Part shown: positions 45,460-55,529 of the stretch, piece by piece | Position numbering within the stretch: the stretch's first letter is position 1 | How the letters are laid out: each line of letters opens with the position of its first letter | Assembly (NCBI RefSeq): GCF_963259705.1 | Contig: NC_081861.1 | Span: 107,476,102-107,540,101, forward strand | Length of the DNA: 64,000 nt | DNA from: Myotis daubentonii | Lineage: Eukaryota > Chordata > Mammalia > Chiroptera > Vespertilionidae | Direction of reading: 5' to 3' | Notes under the pieces: model-generated | What the model was told of the DNA's origin: nothing | The model's database searches: none | What the model saw: only the letters and a program-made list of their open reading frames with translations | Made by a program: the position numbers and the translations under genes

Positions 45460-46345
45460 TATTTTTACAACAGTCCTTTTGGGATTAATTGGATTGCTGG
45501 CTTGTTAGTGATAAACTCCCTTAGCCCTTTTTTTTTCTGCAAAGCTACTGATTTCCCCTTCAATTTTGAATGATAACTTTAATGGATAGAGTATTCTTGG
45601 GTTCAGTCCCTTGCTTTGAATCACTTTGTATACTTCATTTCATTTTCTTCTGGCCCGATGTATTTCTGTTGAGAAATCATTTGACAATCTAATGGGAGAT
45701 ACCTTGTAGGTAACTCTGTGTCTCTCTTGTAGCCTTTGACATTTTCTCTTTGTTGTTAACGTTTGCCATTGTAATTACTACATGTCTTGGTGTGGGGTTT
45801 TTGGTCATCTTGTTTGGGACTTTCTGTGCTTGTGTGATTCCCCCCAAATCAGGAAAGTTTTCTGTCATTATTTCTTCAAATAGGTTTTTAAATCTTTTCT
45901 CCTCTTCTTGTCATTTTGGCACTCCTATTATACGTATGTTACTTCATGTCATGTTGTCTGAAAGCTCCTTTAGGCTCTCCTCCTGCTAAACAAAATTTTT
46001 CTCCAATTTCTGTTCAGATTGGGTATGTTTTTCTGCTTATCTTCTAACTCACTAATTCAGTCCTGTGCTTCTTCTAGTATCCTGTTGAAACCTTCCATTG
46101 TGTTTTTTATTGTAGCTATATCATTTTTTATTTCCACTTGATTCTTACATAAGTTGTGGATTTTCTCAACTGTTTCCATCCTGTTTCTGAACTGTTTGAC
46201 CCTTACTCTGAATTCTTTTTCTCACATATTGCATGCCTCGCTTTCATTTAGTTCCTTTTCTGGAGCTTCCTCCTTTCTTTCCTTGGGGGGTTGTTTCAGT
46301 GTCTCCCCTTTTTTGCTGTTTCTTTCTGGTCTTTGGCATCCTGCT
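45460..46345 (-). pseudogene. L1 ORF1p, broken
   Basis: Antisense ORF1: C-terminal text at ~45460-45560, RRM segment ~45750-45990 (its complement gives GVPKWQ-like and RPTPRH-like pieces), and coiled coil to ~46300. No frame exceeds about 80 codons. Position between the ORF2 start (~45410) and 5' UTR is as expected. Confidence 0.7.
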
Positions 46346-47524
46346 TAGTGTTTGAGAGGTTGAAGACCCTATCAGGGCAGTGGTCTGGAAATTGTTAGCC
46401 CAGAAGCTGGTTTACCTTGAGTCTCCTCTACTGCCTCTTGTCTGTCTGAGTTGTATCCCCTTCTCCCACAGATCTCGTTTCTCAGTTGTCTGCTTCAGAT
46501 GCTAAGGTGGTAGGAGTGAGTGCACAGTTCCTCTGTTGTGCTACACCCTGCGAGGACCTAGAGGTTGCCTTTGCAGTAAGACCCTGGGCCTGGGGTGTAG
46601 TTGGCATGGATTGCTCTGGGTCACACAGTCCTCACTTTTTTGTAGCCCAAATGAGAAGCTGGGATTCCTCCAGGTTGCCCCTTCTCAGTGTGAAGTGGGA
46701 ATGGGTTGCCCTGGGTGGCTCAGTCTGAGCTTTACTGTTGCCCAGAGTGAGGCACGCATTGGGTTGCTCAGGATGACCCCAGAAAGACTGTACTGGGGAC
46801 TGGGGTGGAGTGGGTGCAGGTTGCTCTGGTTCACACATTTAGAGCTCCCCTGTGGCACTTAGTGAAGTGTATGCTGGGTTGCTCTGGGTTGCTCCTCTTG
46901 GGCTGGGGTGAAGCTGGCATGGGTTGCTCCAGGTCACCCCAGCAGGGCTTTCCAGGGGGCTAAGGTGGAGTGGGAAATGGTTCCTCTGGGTCTCACAGAT
47001 TGCTATAGGTCGCACAGTCCCCACTTTTCCTGTGGCCGAGTGGTTCATGCTCTGGGTTGTTCCAGGTTACCCCAGCAACAGGTCCTGGGGCTGGGGTGGA
47101 GTAGGTGCCAGGTGGCTATGGGTCAGGCTAGCAGCATGGTTCTGGGGTCTGGAGCATAGGTAGGGAACAGGGTTCCTGCTGGCTTGCACTCACTGTGGGG
47201 TCTTGGAGCTGGATCTGAGGACATGGGTTCCCAGCTGGTGCGGGAGCTCACTCTGGCAGCGTGTGCTCCCTGTGGACATCTGGGTGCCTGCTGGGAGGTA
47301 CTGATCCACTTACTGCTGGGTCACGGTTGTGGTTCCACATAGGTTATGGCTGGCAAGTGGCATTGTGTAGGCATACTCTCCCTTCCTTATTGAAAATTGT
47401 GTCCTCAGCTGTGTCTAATTTGTTAATTCAGGGTGGATGTTCTCCAATTTCATTGCTTTACTGGCCTGACCTTAGGAGGAGTTGCACAACACTGCTGCCT
47501 ATTTGGCCACAATTTTCTACCAAG
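46346..47524 (-). repeat. Repeat-rich L1 5' UTR (imperfect ~100-bp units)
   Basis: Several imperfect units share GGGTTGCTC(T/C)(G/A)GGT, CTGGGGTGGAGTGGG and TTTCCTGTGGC-like pieces between ~46590 and 47160. It differs completely from the 35-38-bp units in the 10741 L1 and from the 5' UTR at 24335-25562. The open frames here on both strands (to 108 codons) are repeat artefacts. Confidence 0.65.
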
Positions 47525-47669
47525 CAAGGAGAATGATTTTAGTTTTTGTCCATTGATTATGCTGTTTGCTGTAGATTTCTCATACATTGCCTTTATTATA
47601 TTGAGGTATGATCCCCCCAACCTTGCTGGTAATTTTTATCATAAATGTGTGCTGGCTTTTATTAAATGA

Positions 47670-48428
47670 CTAGATGCCCGGATTTGTGCACTCAGGGGGA
47701 AAAGGGGGTCCCTCAGCCTGGCCTGTGCCCTGCTGGCTTAGGCCTGCTCCCGGGTGGCAGAGGGCAGGCCCAATCCCTAGGTGCAACCCCTGGTTGGGCT
47801 CAGAGCAGGGCTGATTGGGGAGTTGGGGTGCTGCCCCCTGTCATGCACAGAGCAGGGCAGATTGGGAGGTTGCGATGCCATCCTCAGTCATGCTCAAGGT
47901 AGGGCCGATTGGGGGGTTGGGGCACCGCCTCCTGTCACTCTCAAGGCAGGATCAATGGGGAGGTTGCGGCACCACCCCCTGTCACACACAGAACAGGGCC
48001 AATCCGGGGGTTGGGGCTCCTTACCCTGTCACACACAGAGCAGGTTTGATCAGGGGGTTGGGGAGCTCCCCCCTGTCACACACAGAGCTGGGCCGATCAG
48101 GGGGTTGGGGCGCCACACCATCACACACAGAGCCGCAGGGCAATCAGGGGGTTGGGGAGCTCCCCCGTATCAGGCACAGAGCAGGGCTGATCAGGAGGTT
48201 GGGGCGCCTTCCCCTGTCACGAACAGAGCAGGGCGGATAGGGAGGTTGTGGCCCCGCCCCCTGTCATACACAGAGCTGCATGGCGATCAGGGGGTTTGGA
48301 CGCTGCCCCCTGTCACGCTGATCCCGGTGCCAGGAGGCCTCTCGGCTCCGCTGATCCCGGTGCTGCGACGCGTCGTGGCACTGCTGATCCCGGTGCTGGG
48401 AGGCATATTACACTTTTACTATATAGGA
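47670..48428 (-). mobile_element. Composite Helitron, unit A with 47-bp minisatellite
   Basis: CTAG at 47670-47673; hairpin arm GGATTTGTGCACTC decayed. The 5' end TCCTATATAGTAAAAGTG is at 48428, joined to unit B. Its middle is an array of about 11 units of 47 bp (AGAGCAGGGCTGATCAGGGG type, 47802-48330). A 216-codon frame across it exists only because no unit carries a stop. Confidence 0.9.
47802..48330. repeat. 47-bp minisatellite, ~11 units
   Basis: AGAGCAGGG-type starts occur at 47802, 47849, 47896, 47943, 47990, 48037, 48084, 48129, 48178, 48225 and 48272: spacing 47 with one 45 and one 49. It lies inside Helitron unit A and is absent from the sister A units at 27034 and 53276. Confidence 0.92.
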
Positions 48429-48429
48429 T

Positions 48430-49123
48430 AGAGGCCTGGTACATGGGTGGGGCTGGCTGGTTTTCCCTGAAGGGTGTCCTGGATCAGGGTGGGGGTCCCC
48501 ACTGGGGTGCCTGGCCAGCCTGGGTGAGGGGATGATGGCTGTTTGCAGCTGGTCACACACCCTTCAGGGTGGGGGTCCGCACTGAGGTGCCTGGCCATCC
48601 TGGGTGAGGGGATGATGGCTGTTTGCAGCTGGTCACACACCCTTCAGGGTGGGGGTCCCCACTGGGGTTCCTGGCAAGTCTGGGTGAGGGGCTGAGGGCT
48701 GAAGCTCCCAACTGCTCCTTTTTTTCTTTTTCTTTTTTTTATTCTGGGCCAGCTTTTCCTCTGGCTCCAGCTCTGAGGCCTCTGCTGCTGAAAGCAGGTA
48801 TCTGGTTTGTTTGGGTTCTATAATCGAAACAATATATAACTCCAGCTCTGAGATCCCGGCTTGCTGAAAGCAGGTTTCTGGGGTTTTGTTTAGCTTCTAT
48901 ATTTGTCACAATGTTTCAAACTGCAGGCTCAGAGGCCGGCAAGGCAGGTGGGGAACGTTGGTTTCCTCTGTCACTGAAGCAAGCAAGCCTCATGTTAGTT
49001 TCAAGCTGCCTGACTGCCGGCCGCCATCTCGGCTGGCTGTTAATTTTCATATCACTCTGATTAGCCAATGGGAACGGTAGCGGTCGTACGCTAATTACCA
49101 TGTTTCTCTTTTATTAGATAGGA
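48430..49123 (-). mobile_element. Composite Helitron, unit B
   Basis: Same type as 27281-28008: 5' end TCCTATCTAATAAAAGAG at 49123 with GATTAGCCAATGGGAACGG on the plus strand, and a 3' end reduced to GTACCAGGCCTCTA with no hairpin partner. The interior has ~82-bp repeats (GATGATGGCTGTTTGCAGCT at 48530 and 48612). L1 resumes at 49124. Confidence 0.9.
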
Positions 49124-49275
49124 TTTTTCTGCATGTATTGTTATGATCATGTAATTTGTATCCTTCATTTTGTTCATGTGCTATATCACACTGATTTGCA
49201 AATATTGTGCCAGCCTTGTATCAGCAGAATTAATCCAACTTGGTCATGATGTATGATCTTTTTCATGTATTGCTG

Positions 49276-49629
49276 TGCCGGGGCCAACCAGCAGCCCCTG
49301 AACAACAGATGAACAGCTTACTCTGACACAGTTTAACTGTGGGGAAGAGAAATAAGGAGCTTGCCTGGCTCAAGGGTCCAAACAGCCTCGATTGCGTGCA
49401 TTGTTAGGCTTTTATTGGAATTTTTATCTTCAGATACAATCAGTAGGGTATCTTTAGATTGTATCTCGGAGAACACATGTGTTTCCATTGTCCTCTAGGC
49501 AAGGGCATCTAGGGATTAAGCATAAGGATTCCAGTAAACATCTGTGGGTCTGCATATGCACAGATTTGTTTGGAAAGATCAAGGAATAATTAAGGGCACT
49601 GCCAACCAAGTCCCTTGTGCTCCCCAACA
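49276..49629 (-). mobile_element. Solo ERV LTR, ~354 bp, class II-like
   Basis: On the minus strand it begins TGTTGGGGAGCACAAGG and ends GGCCCCGGCA. A polyadenylation-like CCAATAAAAGCC lies at ~49410-49421 (complement). Flanks TTGCTG (49270-49275) and TGGCTG (49630-49635) match 5 of 6 bases, fitting a decayed 6-bp duplication. L1 text is continuous across it. No viral genes; a different family from the LTR at 33921, though the terminal GCCGGGG is shared. Confidence 0.82.
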
Positions 49630-50393
49630 TGGCTGGATTCAATTTGCTAATATTTTGTGAAGGATTTTTATCATCTGTGTTCATCAGTGATTTTGGCCTT
49701 TCTTTGTATTGTCTAAATCTGGTTTTGGAATTAGCATAATGCTGGCCTCCTTAAAAAGTTTGGAACTCTTCTCTGCTCTTGAATTTTTTTAAAATAGTTT
49801 GAAAGGACAGATTTAGTTCTTTATATTTTTTGTAAAACTTGCCTCTGAAGTCATCTGTTCCTGGACTTTTGTTTGCTGAGAGGTTTTCATTGCTACTTTA
49901 ATTTCACTAATTGTTATTGATTTATTCAGGTTTTATGATTCTTCCTGATTGAGTTTTGGAAGATTGTATGTTTCTAGGAATTTGTCCATTTTTCTCAGTT
50001 TGTCTTATATGTTGACATATAGTTGTTCATTGCACTTCCAATCTTTTTTTATTTCTGTGCTGTCCATTGCTATTCTGCCTCTTTAATTTCTGATTTCATT
50101 AATATGGCTTCTCTGTTTCTTGGTGAGTCTTGCAAAGGTTCATTAATCTTGTTTCCTTATTCAAAGAACCAATTTTTGGTTTCATTGATCATTTGTATTG
50201 TTTTTTTGTTTTGTTTTTTATATTCTACATCTTTTATTTTCATCCTGATCTTTATTATTTACTTCCTTCTGCTTACTCTGGACTTTTCTTGTTGTTCTCT
50301 TTCTAGTTCTTTTAGGTGTGGGTGACACTTTATTTGAGAGACTTTTCTTGTTTCTTGAAGTAGGCCTGTAATTCTATGAACTTCCCTCTAAGG

Positions 50394-50703
50394 CAGTGGT
50401 TCTCAACCTTCCTAACGCTGTGACCCTTTAATAGAGTTCCTCATGTTGTGGTGACCCCCAACCATAAAATTATTTTCATTGCTACTTCATAACTGTAATT
50501 TTGCTACTGTTATGAATTGTAATGTAAATATCTGATATGCAGGATGTATTTTCATTGTTACAAATTGAACATGTTAAAGCATAGTGATTAATCACAAAAA
50601 CAATATGTAATTATATATGTGTTTTCTGATGGTCTTAGGCGACACCTGTGAAAGGGTCGTTCGACCCCCAAAGAGGTCGCGAGCCACAGGTTGAGAACCT
50701 CTG
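50394..50703 (-). mobile_element. SPIN-type hAT MITE (Space Invader), 310 bp
   Basis: Ends are CAGTGGTTCTCAACCTTCC (left) and, complemented, CAGAGGTTCTCAACCTGTGG (right). The right side carries GTCGCGACC- and GTCGAACGACCC-type text, and the centre has AATTACATATTGTTTTTGTG and CATCCTGCATATCAGATATT (complement), as in SPIN_NA. A perfect 8-bp duplication CTCTAAGG lies at 50386-50393 and 50704-50711. SPIN is known to have entered several tetrapod lineages, including vesper bats, by horizontal transfer. Non-coding. Confidence 0.95.
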
Positions 50704-51230
50704 CTCTAAGGACTGCTTTCACTCTGTTCTATAAATTTGAGATTGTTGTGTGTTCATTTTTGTTTACTCTCAGGTAATTTTTAAATTCTTTCTTAATATC
50801 CTTGGTAACCTATTTGTTATTTAATAAGATTCTATTTAGCGTCAATGTGTTTGAGTGTTTTTGTGTAGTTGATTTCTAGTTTCATGTCATGGTGTTTCAA
50901 GGAGATGCTTGGTATGATTTCAATCTTTTTGAATTTGTTAAGACTTATTTTGTGTCCTATCGTGTGGTATAGCTTTGAGAATGTTTCATGTGAACTTGAG
51001 AAGAATGTATATTCTGCTGCTTTGGGATGAAATATTCTGTAATACTAATTATATCCATCTGATTCAGTGTGTCATAATGGTTGCTGTTTTTGTTAATTTA
51101 TTGTCTGGAAGATCTATGCAATGATGATAGCTGGGTGTTAAAATCACCCTACAGTGACTGTATTGCTGCCAACCACTCTCTTAAAGTCCACATAGAGGTA
51201 TATTTGTATGTATTTTAGGTGCTCCTATAT

Positions 51231-51254
51231 TATATCTATCTATCTATATATCAA

Positions 51255-51290
<36 letters not shown>

Positions 51291-51346
51291 ATCTATCTAC
51301 CTACCTATCTATCTATCATCTATCTATCTATATCTACATATGTAGA
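51231..51346. repeat. (TATC)n microsatellite
   Basis: About 27 TATC units with a few interruptions (CTACC, ATC), directly before a Helitron 3' end. Confidence 0.95.
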
Positions 51347-51798
51347 CTAAAGGCCTGGTGTACAAAATTCATGCACAAGGCGGGGTCCCCTCAGCCCAGC
51401 CTGCACCCTCTCCAATCCAGGACACCGGGGTGGATGTCCAACTGCCAGTTTAGGCCCGATCCCCAGGATCAAGCCTAAACTGTCAGTCGGACATCCCTCT
51501 TACAATCCTGGACCACTGGCTCCTAACCATTCACCTACCTGCCTGCCTGATCACCCCTAACTGCCCCCCATGCCAGCCTGATCATCTATCCGCCTCTGCC
51601 TGCCGGCCTGATCACCCCTAACTGACCCCCCACCTGCCTGGTTGCCCCAACTGCCTCCCCTGCTGGCCTGGTTGCTCCACGCTGCTTGCTGTTCAATTGT
51701 TTGGTTTCCCTCACTAATGCCCCTGCCAGCCTGGTTGCCCTACACAGCCTGTTTGGTCATCTATTTGGTTGCGATGGTCACTTAGGCTTTTATATAGA
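51347..51798 (-). mobile_element. HeliBat-type Helitron between two TATC arrays
   Basis: 3' end CTAA at 51347-51350 with hairpin GTGTACAAAATTCATGCAC; 5' end TCTATATAAAAGCC at 51798 (shortened AATAAAAG). Internal stem GTTTAGGCCCGATCC / GGATCAAGCCTAAAC. The later interior carries the CCTGATCACCCCTAACTGCC unit shared with 32201-32710. Confidence 0.87.
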
Positions 51799-51915
51799 TA
51801 GATATAGGTAGATAGATAGATATAGAGATAGATAGATATGGATATCTATCTATCTATATCTATCTCTATCTCTATCTATCTCTATCTAATCTATATCTCT
51901 CTCTACATACATATA

Positions 51916-52000
<85 letters not shown>
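51799..52000. repeat. GATA/TATC, (AT)n and (GA)n compound microsatellite
   Basis: GATA (to ~51840), TATC (to ~51900), AT (~51915-51961) and GA (~51963-52000) follow one another between two Helitrons. Confidence 0.95.
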
Positions 52001-52004
<4 letters not shown>

Positions 52005-52466
52005 CCCGGTGCACAAAAATTTGTGCACTTGGGGGGGTCCCTCAGCCCGGCCTGTGCCCATTCACAGTCCAGGACCCCTTGGGGGATGTCCACCTGTCGA
52101 CTTACGCCCACTCCCCAGGGGATCGGGCCTAAGCTTGCAGTCAGATATCCTTCTGGCAGCCAGAGAGCCCTCTGGGGATGTCCGACTAAAGGCTTAGGCC
52201 CCCAAGGGATCGGGTCTAAACCATTAGTTGGACATTCTTAGTGCTGCCACAGAGGTGGGGAGAGGCTCCTGCCACCACCACTGCACTGGCCAGCCATGAG
52301 CCAGCTTCTGGCTGAGTGGAAGTCCCCATATGGAAGTGCACTGACCACCAGGGGGCAGCTACTGCATTGAGCGTCTGCCCCCTGGTGGCCAGTGTGCATC
52401 ATAGCAACTGGTCATTCTGCCGTTCAGTCAATGTGCATATTAGCCTTTTATTATTATTATATAGGA
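52001..52466 (-). mobile_element. HeliBat-type Helitron, 3' end merged into (GA)n
   Basis: Hairpin GTGCACAAAAATTTGTGCAC just inside 52001. The expected CTAGAG terminus is replaced by the GA run. 5' end TCCTATATAATAATAATAAA at 52466. Internal stems include GATCGGGCCTAAGC (52127-52136) with its partner at 52099. Two CCCCCTGGTGG/CCACCAGGGGG arms lie near 52345-52390. Confidence 0.9.
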
Positions 52467-52600
52467 TGTCCCTATTTCCCCCATTTTGCCCCCTCTACCC
52501 AGCTCTTGCCCCCCACTTCTCTCTGGCCATCACCATACTGTTGTCTGTGTCCATGGGTTGTGCATATATTTTTTTGGCTAATCCCTTCTTTAAATTCACT
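52467..52600 (-). mobile_element. L1 3' UTR fragment, minus strand
   Basis: Antisense L1 3' UTR text (CACCATACTGTTGTCTGTGT, then CATGGGTTGTGCATATA) after the Helitron end. No ORF2 follows, so this is only a tail fragment. Confidence 0.7.
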
Positions 52601-53245
52601 TCTTTAAATTTTTATTTTCAGATAAGTGCTTATAACTGCACTATTATATATTTTCTATTATATCATTTAGAATTAAGATATTTTTTAATTGAACCCTTGT
52701 AAATTTTAGCATAATTTAATAAATTATGCTATAAGCAATTAGATTTTTCATGTAATGCAGATAAATTTCAATTAATATTTTATTAATTTTTAATATTTTA
52801 ATTTGAAATAATCTCATACATGTAAAAAAACTATAAAATACTACAACATATTATATGTACGCTTCACCCAATTTCTTAGGTGTTAATCATTTAAACATAA
52901 CCATTATACAACTAACAAAATTTGGAATATATTTTTCTTATAATCTCTTTACTGTTACTTAATCCATTTACTTTGTTTTTGTTAATCTTCACCCAAAGAT
53001 ATTTTTCCATTGAATTTTAGAGAGAGTGAAGGGAAAGGTGTATATATATATATCCCATGTTCAATGGCTGTTAATTAGCATTGTTTACCCATATCTTTCG
53101 AAAAAAATCACTTCTACTGTTGTGGTAAACAACCTGCTTTCCTATTTATAATGCTCTGGCCCTCCAGCAACTTCAGTGTGAAATTGTAGCTAATTTGTCT
53201 ACAAACCTCAGGTGGTCATAATAATATGGCCACTCAGTATGTGTG

Positions 53246-53275
<30 letters not shown>
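52601..53275. other. Unassigned AT-rich sequence with SINE relic and (TG)n
   Basis: AT-rich and mostly featureless. A short antisense VES-like tail (TTTCCATTGAATTTTAGAGA) is at ~52995-53040. An alternating TG/AT/AC tract at ~53240-53275 ends at the next Helitron. Confidence 0.5.
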
Positions 53276-53276
<1 letters not shown>

Positions 53277-53663
53277 TAGAGGAGGCCCGGTGCACAAAAG
53301 TTTGTGCACTCGGAGGGGTCCCTCAGCGCAGCCTCTGCCCTCTCGTAGTCTGGGACCCCTCAGGGGATGACCATGTGCTGGCTTAGGCCCGTCCCCAGGG
53401 GATTGGGGCCTAAGCTGCAATTGGACATCCTTAGAGCTGATGAGCAGGCGGGAGAGGCTCCCACCACCACCACTGTACTGGCAGCCGTCAGCCTGGCTTG
53501 TGGCTGAGCAGAGCTCGCCCTGTGGGAACACACTGACCACCAGGGGGCAGCTCCTGCATTGAGCGTCTGACCCCTGATGGTCAGTGTTCGTCGTAGTGAC
53601 CAGTGATTCCCAGCCTTTCTGCTGTTAGGGTCAATTTACATATTACCCTTTTATTATATAGGA
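53276..53663 (-). mobile_element. Composite Helitron, unit A
   Basis: CTAG at 53276-53279, with a 3-bp duplication (CTAGAGGAGGCCC). Hairpin GTGCACAAAAGTTTGTGCAC. Internal stem GCTTAGGCCC / GGGCCTAAGC at ~53381-53416. The 5' end TCCTATATAATAAAAGGG at 53663 is joined to unit B. Confidence 0.9.
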
Positions 53664-53664
53664 T

Positions 53665-54255
53665 AGAGGCCTGGTGCATGGGTGGGGGCCACCTGGTTCA
53701 CCCTGAAGGGTGTCCCGGATCAGGGTGGGGGTCTTAGTGGGGTGCCTGGCCATCCTGGGTGAGGGGCTGATGGCTTTTTTCAGGCTGGCCACAGACACTT
53801 CAGGGTAGGGGTCCCTGCTGGGGTGCCTGGCCAGCCTGGGTGAGGGGCTGATGGCTTTTTGCAGGCTGGTCAAGCCCCCCATTGGGGACCCTCAGCCCAT
53901 GAGGGTATGGCCATCCTGGGTGAGGGGCTGATGGCTGTTTTCAGGCTGGCCACAGCCCCAGCCACCCAAGCTCCCAGTGGAGGCTGGCTGGAAGCAGGTA
54001 TCTGGGATTTATTTATCTTCTATAATTGAAACTTTGTTGCCTTGAGTGGAGATCACAGATGGCCATGGCAGGCGGGAAGCTTGGCTTCCTCCATTGCCAG
54101 GGCAGCCAAGCCTCCTGCTTGCTCCAGCTCCGTGACTGCTGGCCGCCATCTTGGTTGGGTTAATTTGCATATAGTCACTCTGATTGGCTGGTGAGCATGA
54201 TTTGGGGGTAGCAGATGTGTGGTCAATTTGCATCTTTCTCTTTTATTAGATTAGA
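53665..54255 (-). mobile_element. Composite Helitron, unit B
   Basis: Same B type: 3' end GCACCAGGCCTCTA without hairpin partner, ~85-bp repeats with GTGAGGGGCTGATGGC (53759, 53838, 53918), and 5' end TCTAATCTAATAAAAGAG at ~54255 next to L1. Strongly similar to 27281-28008, including CAAGCCTCCTGCTTGCTCCA. Confidence 0.9.
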
Positions 54256-54823
54256 TAGCCTCTTGTTGGATTGATCCCTTTAGTATTGTATAGTAACCTT
54301 ATTTGTGTCTTGTTATGATCTTTGTTTTAATGTTTATTTTAGTCAGATATGAGTATTGTTACCGCAGCTTTTTTGTTCATTTCCATTTGCATTGAATATT
54401 TTTTCACATCCCTTCACTTTCAGTCTGTGTGAATCTTTTGATCTCATGTGGGTTTCTTATAGACAGCATATATAATGAATTGTGTGTTCTTATCCATTCA
54501 GCTGCCTTATGTCTTTCGATTGGAGCATTTAATCCATTTCCATTTAAGGTTATTATTTTTTATAAAAATTATTTTTTATTGAATTCAGAGAGAGGGAAAA
54601 AGCAATAGAAACTTCAATAATGAGAATCATTGATCAGCTGATTCCTATACACTCCCTACTTTCAATCAAGAATGCAACCTGGGCATGTGCCTTGATCAAT
54701 AATCAAACCATAAGCTCCTGGTTCATTCATTGATGCTCAACCACTGAGACACACCAGCTGGGCCAATTAAGGTTATTATTGATAGGTAATTATTGCCATT
54801 TTTATTCTTTATGCCTATGTTGT

Positions 54824-54864
<41 letters not shown>

Positions 54865-54866
54865 CA
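54256..54866 (-). mobile_element. L1 ORF2 start region, minus strand, with SINE and (CT)n
   Basis: Antisense EN text (AGCCTCTTGTTGGATTGATC) to the ORF2 start near 54790. It is interrupted by a SINE at 54558-54766. CT (54827-54841) and AT (54842-54863) runs precede the next Helitron. Confidence 0.85.
54558..54766 (-). mobile_element. VES-type SINE with 14-bp target duplication
   Basis: Antisense tRNA-derived SINE; plus strand ends CACTGAGACACACCAGCTGG. TTAAGGTTATTATT flanks at 54544-54557 and 54767-54780. More diverged than the 32830 copy. Confidence 0.9.
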
Positions 54867-55529
54867 CGAGGGGCCCGGTGCACGAAATTCGTGCACTGGG
54901 TGTGGGGCCAGAGGGAGTGTCCCTCAGCCCAGCCTGCCCCCTTTCACATACTGGGAGCCCTCAGGCGTTGACCCCCATCACCCTCCAATCACAGGATCGG
55001 CCCCTTGCCCAGGCCTGACGCCTCTGGCTGAGGCGTCTGGCCCGGGCAGCGGGGACCCGCAGCTGCAGCGGCCCCGCGATCGTGGGCTTCGCTTTAGGCC
55101 CAGGCAAGGGGCCCCTAGCTCCTGGGACTGCCAGCTTCAACCGTGCCCAGCTCCCATCGCTGGCTCCACCCCTACTTCCTGCTATCACTGGCCAGGGCGG
55201 AAAAGGCGCCTGATTCTCTGATCATGGCTGGGGGGCAGGGCAAAGGCGGCCCCAGGGCCGCCTTTGCCCTGCCCCCCAGCTCTTAGCTCCCCCCTGGGTT
55301 TCCGATCACTGTCAGTGGCAGGGGGCTTCTTCCTGCTTTCCCTTTCGCCTCCCTGCATTGTGCCTACATATGCAAATTAACCGCCATCTTGTTGGCAGTT
55401 AACTACCAATCTTAGTTGGCAGTTAACTGCCAATCTTAGTTGGCAGTTAATTTGCATATAGCCCTGATTAGCCAATGAAAAGGGTATCATCGTACGCCAA
55501 TTACCATTTTTCTCTTTTATTAGTGTAGA
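54867..55529 (-). mobile_element. HeliBat-type Helitron with a perfect long palindrome
   Basis: 3' terminal hairpin is perfect: GTGCACGAA / TTCGTGCAC around one base (54878-54896). The terminus reads CCTCG instead of CTCTAG at 54867. 5' end TCTACACTAATAAAAGAG at 55529, with GATTAGCCAATG 50-60 bp inside as in B units. It contains a 26-bp perfect inverted repeat (55227-55280) and a 24-bp tandem unit whose core TTGGCAGTTAACTGCCAA is itself palindromic (55416-55433). Confidence 0.92.
55227..55280. repeat. Perfect 26-bp inverted repeat, 2-nt loop
   Basis: Left arm 55227-55252 and right arm 55255-55280 are exact reverse complements (arm starts GCTGGGGGGCAGGG), separated by CA. GC-rich; lies in the middle of a Helitron. 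Confidence 0.97.

Larger units (their letters stand above)
40680..47524 (-). mobile_element. Nearly full-length L1 nested in another L1, minus strand
   Basis: Minus-strand order: 5' UTR ~47524-46350, ORF1 ~46345-45460, ORF2 ~45410-41700, 3' UTR to 40680, with a Helitron at 40956-41593. Flanks AAGGGAAATG (left) and AAGGAGAATG (right) look like a decayed target duplication. ORF2 frames survive only in pieces; 43549-43166 keeps the RT palm and a catalytic box reading FTDD. Confidence 0.88.
47525..51230 (-). mobile_element. Outer L1, right piece, minus strand
   Basis: Continues the L1 left at 40679: RT region 47525-47669, then, after the composite Helitron, 49124-49275; after a solo LTR, 49630-50393; after SPIN, 50704-51230 (EN region, ending in a TATC microsatellite). 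Each break resumes at the next L1 base, so three independent insertions can be dated as younger than this L1. Confidence 0.88.

Noticed and set aside
46536..46862. 108-codon open frame in GC-rich DNA
   Set aside because: Lies in the repeat-rich L1 5' UTR; repeated phrases and no conserved domain.
47781..48431. 216-codon open frame (plus), proline/glycine-rich, apparently repetitive protein
   Set aside because: It is the translation of a 47-bp minisatellite within a Helitron; other phases are also open and there is no family motif.
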